Assembly: GCF_036884655.1 (NCBI RefSeq)
Contig: NC_088337.1
Span: 30,037,001 to 30,101,000 of the forward strand
Direction: 5' to 3'
Source of the DNA: Musa acuminata AAA Group
Taxonomy: Eukaryota > Streptophyta > Magnoliopsida > Zingiberales > Musaceae
Length of the DNA stretch: 64,000 nucleotides
Part shown: in pieces, positions 1-11,100 of the stretch
How positions within the stretch are numbered: the stretch's first letter is position 1
Layout: each line of letters opens with the position of its first letter
Program-made: the position numbers and the translations under genes
Notes under the pieces: generated by a model
The model's database searches: none
What the model was told of the DNA's origin: nothing
Seen by the model: only the letters and a program-made list of their open reading frames with translations

Positions 1-63
1 TGTGAGTTAAATATAGTAAAATTATACTGTTTGAACTCTGAGAATGTTGATTTGAGTGAGATA

Positions 64-1901
64 TTAAGTCCTCCAAGCAACTGCAGTAGCAAGTCTTCTG
101 AACATCTCCTTCCTGGAGAAAACATGGCAATGTGATGTTTTACAAGCTTGAAGCTGGACAAAGTAAATGCGATAAGGTTGTGCAATGACTTGAGATCATA
201 AACCTTTTGAGCTGTCTGTCGACTGTGGAGGTGCAAAGGAGTCCTCGGTTCTCTTCGGCTCTCCTGAGGAGGTAAGGCATGACCTGCTCCACTGGCCCAA
301 ATGGCACGTACTTGCTCACTTGGAAACCAGCATTCCTGAGTCCATGTGTGAGCCCATCTGCCATTCCCATGAGCTGCGCAAACTGCAGTTTGTGGTCATC
401 CCTTCCAATTCCCAATTCCATTGCCTTTTTTGCAGCAAGTTGTCCTGCAACAGATTCCATGGTAGATGATGATCCAGATTCTCAAACTAAGGCAAAGTAA
501 GGCTTGACTTGATGATTACTGTACATCTACCGGATTGAACATTGTGGGTGGCAAGGACGACTGCACCGGATCTCCTGCTGACCTTTTCGAGCATGAAGGA
601 AGAACAACTATTAAAGCAATCGTGCGTTTCTTGGATGCTCCGATGAACAGGCGACGGCGCGCCCAAGGATGATGCCAACTTGGTCTCTCTTGTCATATAA
701 GCCCCTCTCACTAGCTTGATCCCCAAAGAAACCCCCTCTCGCTCCGCAGCTCGGACGGCGTTCACCATCCTCTCCTTGGAGTCCCTCAGGTAAGCCTGGA
801 TAGTTCCGAAGACGATAGGGTGGTCGCCATGATTGAATCGTACCGCTGCTGCATACGTGAAGTAATCAATCGCGGGCTGCACCGAGGTGTACTCTGCGTC
901 GATCAGCAGCGGGATGTTGGCTTCTGTGCATCGTTCGCAGATCTTGGACAGCCTCTGCGAGGCCAATTGGAGGTCGCACTCTTCCATCTCAGTTAGAGGA
1001 TCTGGCGCTGAACGTGTGAGGTAAAGGGGGCTGGAGTCGCAAAGAACAGGAATCGAATTGGTCTTCCATGGAAGTTGCAGAGTAGGGTCTTGTTGCTCCC
1101 ACCTTAGCAGATCACTGACTCTCTCCAGCAACGAGATGGGGCAAATTGCTGTGATCTTTACGCATACACTTGCCTGATCGGAAAAAGTTTCATTAGATTC
1201 GTTTGGTTCTTCCTGAGGTGTATATGGCATAAAAATTATTTTCCAAATCTAACAAATCCAAGATTCTAGAAAGTCTAGATTCCTTCATAATGAATTGCTA
1301 TGGAGATTCGATTCGATCCATCGAAGATACCACTGCTATCCCATACGTGGCATGCCAAGGTTCATCGATTACGAATCTGTTATTCGTGAAGCAAACTACT
1401 TACGGAGGAGGGCGGGAGCGACGACGCCATCTCGACCGTCCGCAGGAAGCCGGCAAGGTTGCGGGCGCAGGCTGCGCCGTCCTCGGCGTCCTCCATACCG
1501 TAGTCCAGGATCGAGCGCAGCCGCTGCTCCTCCCACATCCCCGTGACGGTGCGGCCCGCGTCCTCGAACCCCTCGCCGGCGCAGAAGTGGCGGTGCACCG
1601 TCGCCCTTGCGGCCCCGATGGCGGCGGCCCGGAGGAGCTTCCCCTCCGACGCCAAGGCGGCTCGCAGAACCGCGACGCCCACGTCGACAAGGGAGCCGGC
1701 GGCCATGGCGGATAGGTTAGCGAGGGAGTGGAGGAGGGAGGCGGTGGGGACGGAGGCGAAGAGGCGCTGGGTGTCGGAGAGGTCGATGACCGGGTTCGAC
1801 GGAGCCTCCGGGAGCTTCTCGGTGAGGGAGGAGGCGGTGGAGAGAGATCGGGCAAGGAGGGATGCGGGGATTCTGGCACAAATGTTGGTAGCCATTGCCA
1901 T
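64..1901 (-). CDS. ProDH: Proline dehydrogenase, mitochondrial (tandem copy A)
   Basis: This enzyme oxidises proline to P5C with FAD and passes electrons to the mitochondrial respiratory chain. It is the first step of proline breakdown. I read four exons on the minus strand: 1404..1901, 531..1173, 204..444 and 64..112. All are joined in phase at GT-AG sites and give 476 aa, close to other plant ProDH proteins. The N-terminus is rich in Arg, Ser and Ala, as expected of a mitochondrial presequence. Recognisable blocks are VKITAICPISLLERVSDLL, PLLIDAEYTSVQPAIDYFTY, IKLVRGAYM, VVLATHNVQSG and the family C-terminal motif LLRRAEENRG at about residues 440-448. The last 49-nt exon ends FRRLATAVAWRT. 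The start is MAMAT; the reading frame is open upstream to 1976, but only the 1901 start aligns with copy B. A TATA-like CTATATATC lies at 1986-1994. I saw no lesion. Confidence 0.93.
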
Positions 1902-1985
1902 TTGCGGGCGGCTTCTCAAGGTATGGTTTATGCTTTCTTGCGTAAGAATCGTGTTGAGCTTGAGAGTTCGATGCATTAATCTTCA

Positions 1986-1994
1986 GATATATAG
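1986..1994 (-). promoter_or_regulatory. TATA-like box of ProDH copy A
   Basis: CTATATATC is read on the minus strand about 85 bp upstream of the copy A start codon. The equivalent box is conserved at 7024-7032 upstream of copy B, inside a stretch that is similar between the two promoters. No ACTCAT element, the motif linked to proline and hypo-osmotic control of some ProDH genes, was seen in the first 700 bp upstream. Confidence 0.5.
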
Positions 1995-1999
1995 AGAGA

Positions 2000-2800
2000 C
2001 GACGGCCCAACTTGGGCGTTGGAAACTCCGTTACTCGCAGAGAAACGGGTCCCGTTATAGAAAGCTCTGCTGTAACTTTGGTTCCGTCCTAAAAATTCCA
2101 CAGCTTATTATTCGGTAGAAGAAGAGGTGAATCCCGGTGGGCTCCACTGTTTTAGCTAATTAAAAGATGGTATTAGCCTTGTGTAACAATTAAATTGTGG
2201 CTCGATGTTTTGACCGTTCCATTTGACGGCGGAATCAGTTGATGGTGCCGAGATAAGAGTCGTAACTTAATCGGAGACCGGACCACCACGTTTGCGCGAG
2301 ATACGCAGCGTTTCCCATCGACACGATTGGATGCCACGTCGCCATCCCCAGAAGATTCAAAGGTCGATTCGGTCCAGCAAGATAAGGGTTGACTCGCGGG
2401 ACCGTTGGAATCTGCGTTGATAAGGATACATGCAGTGCGATGTCACCCAACGAAGCAGCGAACGCTTCCTCCGTCGTCCATGACAGGAGGAGCTCATTAT
2501 GGTATGGCATCCTCCAGCAACGAAGGAAGGAAGGAAGTGCAGTATTATAGCGATTGAAGGCTGTGCATTCCCAAATAAATAATTTGACCATCACTTGAGA
2601 TATGGAACAGCTCATATGCTACCAAAAAGTAAAGGATTACTCGATTATTACTGGCCAAGATTTAACGAAGGATGCTAAGGTGCAGCTTACGACTCACGTA
2701 CCTGTTTAGGCTCGGACAGGAGGTATACAGAAAATAAAGGATCCCCTCAAATTCCTACTGAGAGTGAGATCATGCAATTCTCGGTTTCTTTTAATACGTG
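2000..2800. other. Upstream region of ProDH copy A, duplicated at 7040-7560
   Basis: No gene is seen here. The stretch matches the copy B upstream region with substitutions and small indels. Landmarks are the CCCGGTGGGCTCC block at about 2134 and about 7206, and the TAATTCCTACTGA-like block near 2750 and 7510. Short open frames here (for example 2235-2615) show no recognised domain and fall in promoter-like sequence. Confidence 0.6.
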
Positions 2801-2809
2801 ATCCTATAT

Positions 2810-4180
2810 TTTTTTGTATAATTTAATTGATTTTTTTTATATAAAAAATAAAAATATTATACTAAATTATTTAACATTCATTAGATCAAACATATAAATA
2901 AAAGAGGAATAAATGAATGAACAAATAGCAAATCTTACCAAAACTGATATTTTTTTTAATAAATGAAGACAAAAAGGGAACAATCAACTGAACAGATGTT
3001 TTACTTGTTTTATTACATAATATTGTCCTGTTTATGTATGAAATATTGACCAAAAATAATGATAGTTGACCCATCTAAATCTTTTAGTTTATTTTTATTT
3101 TACTTCTTATGTGAAACTAATTAAGATATTATAATCACTATTTAGTGTTAAAAGATTAATATAGTCACAATATTGTAACATGCAACATAATTGTCATCAT
3201 CATGATCCGATATGATGGGATATCATTTTATTTTATTTTATTGAGCTTGAACAATTGAGATAATACATTCATCAAACCGTATTATATTATATGAATTCAA
3301 ATCTTATCTTTCAGGTTTGTGTCATATGAATTTATTTTGTCGGGACTTTGAATAATCTATAATCACGTGTAAAATGACTAAATTTGACACGTTAAACACT
3401 TTATAAAGGAAAATTTTATGGTATAAATAAGAAAGTGATAAAAAAATAAAGATTATATTCATTAAATCTTTATAAGTCAATCTAAGTTATTATCCATCTT
3501 CAATACGAGATTAAAACTAGAGAATTACAATCTCATCTATTTAAGATCAAACTAGAGAATTACAATCTCATCTATTTAAGATCTTGATATCACATTATAA
3601 TCTTAACGATTAATCAAGTAGGGTGACTCTATTCAAGATCATGTAGGAATTTATTCTCGATCTCTAATCTGATCTACGAATCATTTTTTTTTTTTGTACA
3701 TGAACTTGTCATAACTCGATCTAACTTATTGAATATGAATCAAACTAAAATATTATAATTTTTCTCACTTAGGGGTTCTCGTCAAGCTCTAATATAATAA
3801 AAAATTATACCCTAATATAATATATTTATTAATTTTAAGACTATTTATCATGACCCAATATGATGAGATAATTAATCTATTAATTTTATTATGTCTAATC
3901 TACTGATTCAAAATATTTAAACCTAAATTAATAATATTAATACACTCATGGAACCATCATAAATGAACCCAAATTCTTACCCACATCCAATATTAGATTA
4001 AATCTGAAGTATTACATTATGTCCATTGATAACTTGCTGAATGTGTCAGCTTGCCTCATAAATTGTTTAATCTTTCAAAACTGGTACGACCTACTCTTTT
4101 CTGGGCCATGAAAATTATCTCAGTTCTACATTTCCAAAGGCTTGTCCAATGCAATTATGACAGCCAACATAGGCCAAAAA
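2810..4180. repeat. AT-rich segment present only in unit A
   Basis: Unit A carries about 1.4 kb here where unit B has only about 280 bp (7557-7835). The segment is AT-rich, has no supportable ORF, and holds a perfect two-copy tandem repeat of period 35 at 3514-3583. It could be a decayed transposon inserted in unit A or sequence lost from unit B. I saw no terminal repeats that decide between these. Confidence 0.4.
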
Positions 4181-4183
4181 AAC

Positions 4184-4857
4184 CATCCCTGGAAGTAGCA
4201 ACATGAAGCTGGAATCTCTTGTTTAACACGTTGACAGCACAATGTCATCATCAATTACAAGTTGCAGAGATGTCACTGCAAGCTTAAACATATATCCAAC
4301 CCAGATTCTTTTGGTACAGCAGTGAAGTCGCAGAGCAACCGTTTCTCCGAGAAGCTTCAGAGGGATGATGAGACCTGTTGGTCGCAACATGCTACCAAAA
4401 GTTGTGAGATTTAATGGCCAGTTCTGCAGGTCTCATGGAGTGTTGCTACTTGATGACCCATAAGAACGCCACCATCTTGACTCGTGATGATCGAGAGTTA
4501 TCCTTGCGTCAGGTCAATGTCGACATGAGCTTTTGATTGATTGGGAAGTGTTCCGTACAGGGCACTTTGGTTATCCCCAGCCTAAGGTTCTAATTCTTTA
4601 CATGTTTCGTTGCTGCCTTTTGCCTTGTTCTTTGCCTTTTGATCCGGCAATAAATGAAGCTCCCTACGATCACCTATAAGAAGGCATATAGTATATTACA
4701 AATTAGCAACTAAGATTGAGAAAAGAACAGGGTGTGAAGAGAACTTGTCATCAAGACAAGATCTCATCTAGCAAAATCTTGTGAGGCGAGTGAGCAAAGA
4801 CGTATATCTGTTGTTACTATAGTACAATTATACATGTTAAACACCCTAACCCTTGAT
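4184..4857 (-). pseudogene. Truncated relic of the AHL 3' end
   Basis: This stretch is a diverged copy of the 3' part of the AHL gene at 8175-12675. About 4184-4497 matches the AHL downstream/3'UTR sequence (7835-8174). About 4498-4673 matches the last AHL exon (8175-8405), including its splice-acceptor context, but with an internal deletion of about 70 bp and other changes that break the frame. Beyond it, intron sequence jumps near 4730 to sequence matching AHL intron 3 at about 9180-9338, so the exon-4 equivalent is missing. The relic abuts the 3' end of ProDH copy B. It cannot encode a protein and marks the boundary of a tandem duplication. Confidence 0.8.
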
Positions 4858-4867
4858 TTGAGTGATG

Positions 4868-6939
4868 CTAAGTCGTCCAAGCAACTGCAGTGGCAAGTCT
4901 TCTGAAGATCTCCTTCCTGGAGAAAACATAGCGATGAAGATTGAAGCTGGAGAAAGTAAAAGTGACAAGGTTGTGCAATGGTTTGAGATCGTAAACCTTA
5001 TGAGCTGTCTCTCGACTGTGGAGGTGCAAAGGAGTCCTCTGTTCTCCTCGGCTCTCCTGAGCAGGTATGGCATGACCTGCTCCACTGGCCCAAATGGCAC
5101 GTACTTGCTCACCTGGAAACCCGCGTTCCTTAGTCCATATGTGAGTCCATCTGCCATCCCCATCAGCTGTGCGAATTGGAGTTTGCGATCAACCCTCCCA
5201 ATTCCCAACTCCGTTGCTTTTTCTGCAGCTATTTGTCCTGCAACAGTTCCCACGGCGGATGATCACCCAGGCACTCAAAAGTAACACGGAGACCGAGTCT
5301 TGATGATCACAGCACACCTACCAGATCGAACGTTGTGGGTGGCAAGCACGACTGCACCGGATCCCCTCCTGACCTTTTCGAGCATGAAGGAAGCGCAACT
5401 GTTAAAGCAATGGTGTGTTTCTTGGATGCTCGGATGAATGGGCGACGGCGCGCCCAAGGATGATGCCAACTTGGTCTCTCTTGTTATATATGCACCTCTC
5501 ACTAGTTTGACACCCAAAGAGACCCCCTCGCGCTCCGCAGCTTGCACGGCGTTCACCATCCTCTTCTTGGAGTCCCTCAGGTAAGCCTGGATCGTTCCGA
5601 AGACGATAGGGTAGTCGCCATGATTGAATTGCACCGCTGCTGCATACGTGAAGTAATCAATCGCGGGCTGCACCGAGGTGTACTCTGCGTCGATCAGCAG
5701 CGGGATGTTGGCTTCTGTGCATCGTTCGCAGATCTTGGACAGCCTCTGCGAGGCCAGTTGGAGGTCGCACTCTTCCATCTCAGTTAGAGGATCTGGCGCT
5801 GAACATGTGAGGTAAAGGGGGCTGGAGTCGCAGAGAACCGGAATCGAATTGGTCTTCCATGGAAGTTGCAGTGTCGGGTCTTGCTGCTCCCACCTCAGCA
5901 GATCGCTGACTCTCTCCAGCAACGAGATGGGGCAAATTGCTGTGATCTTTACGCATACACTTGCCTGATCAGAAAAGCTTTGTCAGCTTCATTTGTTCTT
6001 GGTGAGAAGAAGTAACAATTATTTTCTAATTATAACATATCTAAAATTCTATTAGTCTTAGATTCCTCCATTTTGGAAGGTCAATAAATTTAGTTGACCA
6101 ATTCAAAGCAATTCCACCGTCTACCCTGTTCTTCTTGCCAGACTATTTGCATGACTGCATCTGATTGATTTCTAATCTCAACTTCAAATCTTCATAGGTG
6201 ACGAAAATGAAGTTGAAACCACAACCTCTCTATCATTTCACTCTCCTATGCCACTCACAAGAAACTAGAGCGATTCCCGAATCAAGTCACGTTTTCCGTG
6301 ACGCGTTTCTCATGAATCATTGTAATGAACCATGGAGATTCGATTCTATCGATCGAAGAAACCACTGCTATCGCACTCGTTGCATTTCAAGGTTCGTCAA
6401 TTACGAATCACTTAATCGTGAAATAAACTACTTACGGAGGAGGGCGGGAGCGACGACGCCATCTCGACCGTCCGCAGGAATCCGGCGAGGTTGCGGTCGC
6501 AAGCTGCGCTGTCCTCAGCGTCCTCCATCCCGTAGTCCAGGATCGAGCGCAGCCCCTGCTCCTCCCACATCTCCGTGACGGCGCGGCCCGCGTCCTCGAA
6601 CCCCTCGCCGGCGCAGAAGTGGCGATGCACCGTCGCCCGTGCCACCCCGATGGCGGCGGCCCGGAGGATCTGCACCTCCGATGCCAAGGCGGCCCGCAAA
6701 GCCGCGACGCCCACGTCGACAAGCGGGCCGGCGGCCATGGCCGAGAGGTTGGCGAGAGAGTGGAGGAGGGAGGCGGTGGGGACGGAGGCGAAGAGGCGCT
6801 GGGTGTCGGAGAGGTCGATGGCCAGGGGTGCCGGCGACGGAGCCTTCGGGAGCTTCTCGGCGAGGGAGGACGCGGAGGAGAGAGATCGGGCGACGAGGGA
6901 CGGGGACATTCTGGCGGGGATTTTGGTAGCCATCGCCAT
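4868..6939 (-). CDS. ProDH: Proline dehydrogenase, mitochondrial (tandem copy B)
   Basis: This is a second complete proline dehydrogenase gene with the same four-exon structure as copy A: 6436..6939, 5322..5964, 4997..5237 and 4868..4916. All junctions are GT-AG and in phase, giving 478 aa. Exons 2, 3 and 4 are exactly the same length as in copy A (643, 241 and 49 nt). Exon 1 is 6 nt longer and intron 1 is about twice as long (471 versus 230 nt). The proteins are very similar, including VKITAICPIS, VVLATHNVRSG and LLRRAEENRG. Differences include KATELGIGRVDRK against KAMELGIGRDDHK. The start MAMAT at 6939 is the first Met of the frame. I see no inactivating change, so both copies look functional. 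Divergence in expression is possible but cannot be read here. Confidence 0.93.
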
Positions 6940-7023
6940 TTGCGGGCGGCTTCTCGGGGTTTGCTATATGCTATCTTGCGTAAGAATCGCAATGAGATTG
7001 AGAGTTCGATGCGTTATTCTTCA

Positions 7024-7032
7024 GATATATAG
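7024..7032 (-). promoter_or_regulatory. TATA-like box of ProDH copy B
   Basis: CTATATATC on the minus strand, about 85 bp upstream of the copy B start. It is conserved in sequence and spacing with the box of copy A. Confidence 0.5.
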
Positions 7033-7559
7033 AAAGATGACGGCCCAACTTGGGCGTTAGAAACTCCGTTACTTGGATAGGAACGGGTCCCGTCCCGTTA
7101 TAGAATGCTCTGCTGTAACCTTAATCCCTCCCCAAAAAAACGCTTATCGCGTACCCCTTCTTCTCCCAGCTTATTATTAGATAGAAGAGCGAAGAAGAGG
7201 TGGATCCCGGTGGGCTCCGTTCTTTCGCCCAATTAAAAGACGCTACGAGTGTTGTGTTACAATGAACGGGTGGCTGCTTCTTTCGACCGTTCCATGTTGT
7301 GTCAGCGATATAGGTTCATGACGCCGAGATATCAAGTCGTAAGTTAAATCGGGGGCCTAACCATCTGGTTCGTGAAAGACACGAAGCGGATCTCATCCAC
7401 ATGATTCGATGCTACGTCACCGCTCGGTCTGTTACCGGCGAAGATTCGACGGAAGCACACTTGGGCTCGGACACGTAAACAGGAGAAGGAAGGAAAACCG
7501 GGATTCCCTCTAATTCCTACTGAAAATTAGATCAGACAATTCTTGTAACTTTTTTTTTC

Positions 7560-8174
7560 TGCAGTCGTCCGTAATTTTAAAGCCGTTGAAAATTCGCCAA
7601 ACCCATTTGTTGAGGGTTAAAAGTCCAAAGAAGAAAGCCTTGTTATGGATGATTAGTTCTAGAGATCAAATCTCTTACATGGCTCATCGTAGTTGAAGTT
7701 ACTTAGTGACTGAAGAAACAAATAAAAATTTCTTAGCATAATAATAACTTGTTTACATGAAAAAATGAATAAAGGATTATGTCAAGCTGTAACTGCCATC
7801 AACAGTTAACCGATCAAAGCAAACATCATCATCACTGGAAGTAGCAACAGGAAGATTGAAAGTCCATTTCAGCACATTTGACAGCACAAAGCCATGATCA
7901 ATTACAAGTTGCAGCATGACAAAGAAGCACAACATGTCATTGCAAGCTTAAACAGATATCCAACCTGGATTCTTTTAGTACAGCAGTGAAGTCACAGAGC
8001 AAGCATCTCTCCAAGAAGCATCAGAGGGGTGATAAGATCCGTTGGACTGCAGCATGTTCACATAAGCCGAGAGATTTAATGGACAAATAATGCGAGTTCT
8101 GCAGGTCTCATCGAGTGTTGCAACTTGATGACCGATACAAGCACCACCATTTTGACTCGGAAACAGCTAGAGAG
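7560..8174. other. AHL downstream region and ProDH copy B distal upstream DNA
   Basis: No coding sequence is seen. About 7835-8174 is probably the AHL 3'UTR, and it is duplicated at 4184-4497. The 7557-7835 stretch is AT-rich spacer. A plus-strand open frame at 8115-8327 is only the antisense of the last AHL exon. Confidence 0.5.
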
Positions 8175-11100
8175 CTACCCCCGCGTCAAGTCAATATCAA
8201 CATGAGCATTCCTTGTATCCAAGGGCCTCAAACCAGGCCAACTGCCCATGACCAAGGAAGGGTTAAGATTTTGATTCGGGAGTGCACTGTATGGGGTACT
8301 TTGATTATCCCCAACCTCAAGTTCTGACTCCGCACATGTTTCGTTGCTGGCTTTTGCTTTGTTCTTTGCCTTTGATCCAGCATAAATGAAGCTTCCTACA
8401 ATCACCTACAAGAAGGTATATATGAAGGACAACAAATAAGTAATTAAGATTGAAATGAAAACAAGGTTTCGATAAAAAGAAGCACAGTACTAGAGTTGGA
8501 CTGCAAAAGTATGCGTGTAACAGCAAGATTTGACAAAAACCTTCCCATTTTATTCTCTCCATAGAAAAGAAGCAATTCTAGAAGTCAAAGTAGGGTATAT
8601 AATCAATTAAAATATGAATCCAAGTAACAGTAACAGTACCTCATAATACTTAAACAAAGAAATGCATAGGAACTGCTAAATAGGAGAGTTTTGATTACCA
8701 CCACGAACACACATGGAGGCACACCACCAACATTTGAGGATGTCATTTCAGGTCTAAAAGCAGTTACCTGTACAGGGGTTGCAGCTATAAGCTGCCCTGC
8801 TACGCCACCACCAATTACCCGACCATCAGGGCTAGAGAGAGAGATGCTCAATCCTCCAGTTCTGCTATGAGATCCACCATTGTTGGTCAGCATGTATGAA
8901 CCAGACAAGCAGAGTATTTCAAAACGGCCCTGACCAAGTTCAAAACTCAGCATAAGTTAAACATGGGACACCAGGGAGATCCTGAGATCAACCACATAGT
9001 TGAAGTTACCTGGTTACGAGGCTAACAAAACCTAAACTCATCATGTTCATATTGCAAGGCAAAAGTATGCACTTGTGTGAAGCAAAGAGAATAAAACAAA
9101 CTTAAAAAAAAAAAAATGCAAATTTTGAGATATTATAGAAAGAAACTTCATTAACCTCCAAAACCTCCAAATGGTGAACAATCCAAGATCTCATCCGGCA
9201 AAATTTTGTGAAGCTAGTGAGCAAGACAACATGCTAGATACATAAGTGTACAATTAGAGTTTCAACATACTTCATTTACTAGAAAAATATCACATGTTGA
9301 TTATAGTACAATTATACAACTTAAATTCACCAATGCTTGATTGCTCCACTGTGCTATTTGTCTTGCACTATTCTTCAGTGGCAATGAAGAATTAACATCA
9401 TAGAGGAGGAAGCAGTATAAAGGACAGGTGAGTTGAGAAATTAGTGGTAGACACACAATTATTATATGTACAAGTTGCCAGTTTCAATCATCTAAGAATC
9501 TTGAACCTGAAAAAAAAAATACAGTAATCTGTAATTAGAATTTTCATCTAGAAAACCTTGGAAAATTTTAGAGGACACAAGTGCCATTTATGTTCTGAAT
9601 CAGTTGTTTTTCCTTTCAGCAATCGGGCATTGAATAATTCAAACTAGAGGGAGATGTAGTCATATCAGCCTTCAGAGTATCAAATCATGAAGCTAGGTCT
9701 CTAAGTAATACTTAACTTTTGGTGCTTCAGCTTGCAAACAATAATTAATGAGATAGGCTCTATCGTATGACATAGGGAAAAATTTTGGGAGAAAAAATGA
9801 TTGTTAGTAATTCAAGTCAGAAGAGTTTCTTATGAACAAACAAAGTGATACTAAAACTTTTAACAAGCATCTATATGATAATGGTCAAGTTAATCTGAAC
9901 TCTCATCATGTAAAATTTTAGAGCAGAAACTGTTTTCCTCCAGATTCATGAAGAAAAATCAAAACTTAATGCTGATGGCTCATCACCTGTATCACCCCTC
10001 CATATCATTCAAAAACTGAATATTCACTACTTAATAAATTGACAAACTGCAGCACTTTTCATCAGTCCAAGGACTCCAAGCATATCCACTATCAAATAAT
10101 TTAAACATTTTTAATTTCAACAACAATATATATACAATACCAATATTTTTGACAACACCTGTAAGATGCATCATTCAACTTGGGCGGTTACAGTGTTTGG
10201 AAATATACTCTCATGTAATACATAATCAACTGAAAATGCTCAATGAAAAAATAATTAAAGATGTTCTGAACCTCAAAAGTGACTGTGCCCCCAGAAGTTG
10301 CAGATTGCCTAAGGGTCACAGCAGACACAGCACCATTTGCTGAGAGAATACAGACAGCCCTTGGTCCCTGCTGTGAAAATGATAAAATCTTTGCGGCAAT
10401 GTCCTGCACATAAAATAAAGTATGAATACCATCAGTATGTACCACAACATCTGTGAAAGACTTTTTAAACTTTCCACATGGAAAACATGCAAGGTCAACA
10501 AAAATTTCCAGAAAGGACATTGGGAATGACAAATGTATGATGCTTTCAAGCAGTATAGTTACAAATGAAGTATACTTAACAATTATTGATTGAAACAAAA
10601 TAATCCAGTATGTAAATAAAAATAAAGAATGTAGCATATAATTTGGATAATTAACAACAGTCCCATACAGTTTCTTAATTGCGAATTGCAACTTGGATCT
10701 AAATTACAAGTCACTACAACTTTCTTAATAGATAAGAGCTTTACAGAAAAGGGATGTGAAACACAATGGCACCACATCAATGACCATGTCTGTAAAGCAT
10801 GGAAAAACCAAATCACCGATGAATATACAAGAGAAACAAGCAGATACGATAATGCTTCAACATAAGTCAAGTTATATCTACAGAGCTTAATACTTAATGC
10901 CAACCACAGTGGCAACTAAAATACAGAACTTCCTGGGAAAAATAAAAATGGCACAATTGTGGCTTGTTTCAACATTATTTACTAAAAGAATTTCACCTAA
11001 AACATAAGCAATTTTACAACCATATTCATCTTTTAACAGGAATTTAAGAAATACTAACAATGTTCCTCTTGATTCAAGCAAGTTTCAGACAAGCAAAATG

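Noticed and set aside
1290..2118. Long GC-rich ORFs on the plus strand and alternate minus frames over ProDH exon 1 (also 6198-7060)
   Set aside because: They are antisense or frame shadows of the GC-rich first exon; their products are Arg/Pro/Gly-rich without family motifs, while the minus-strand exon fits proline dehydrogenase.
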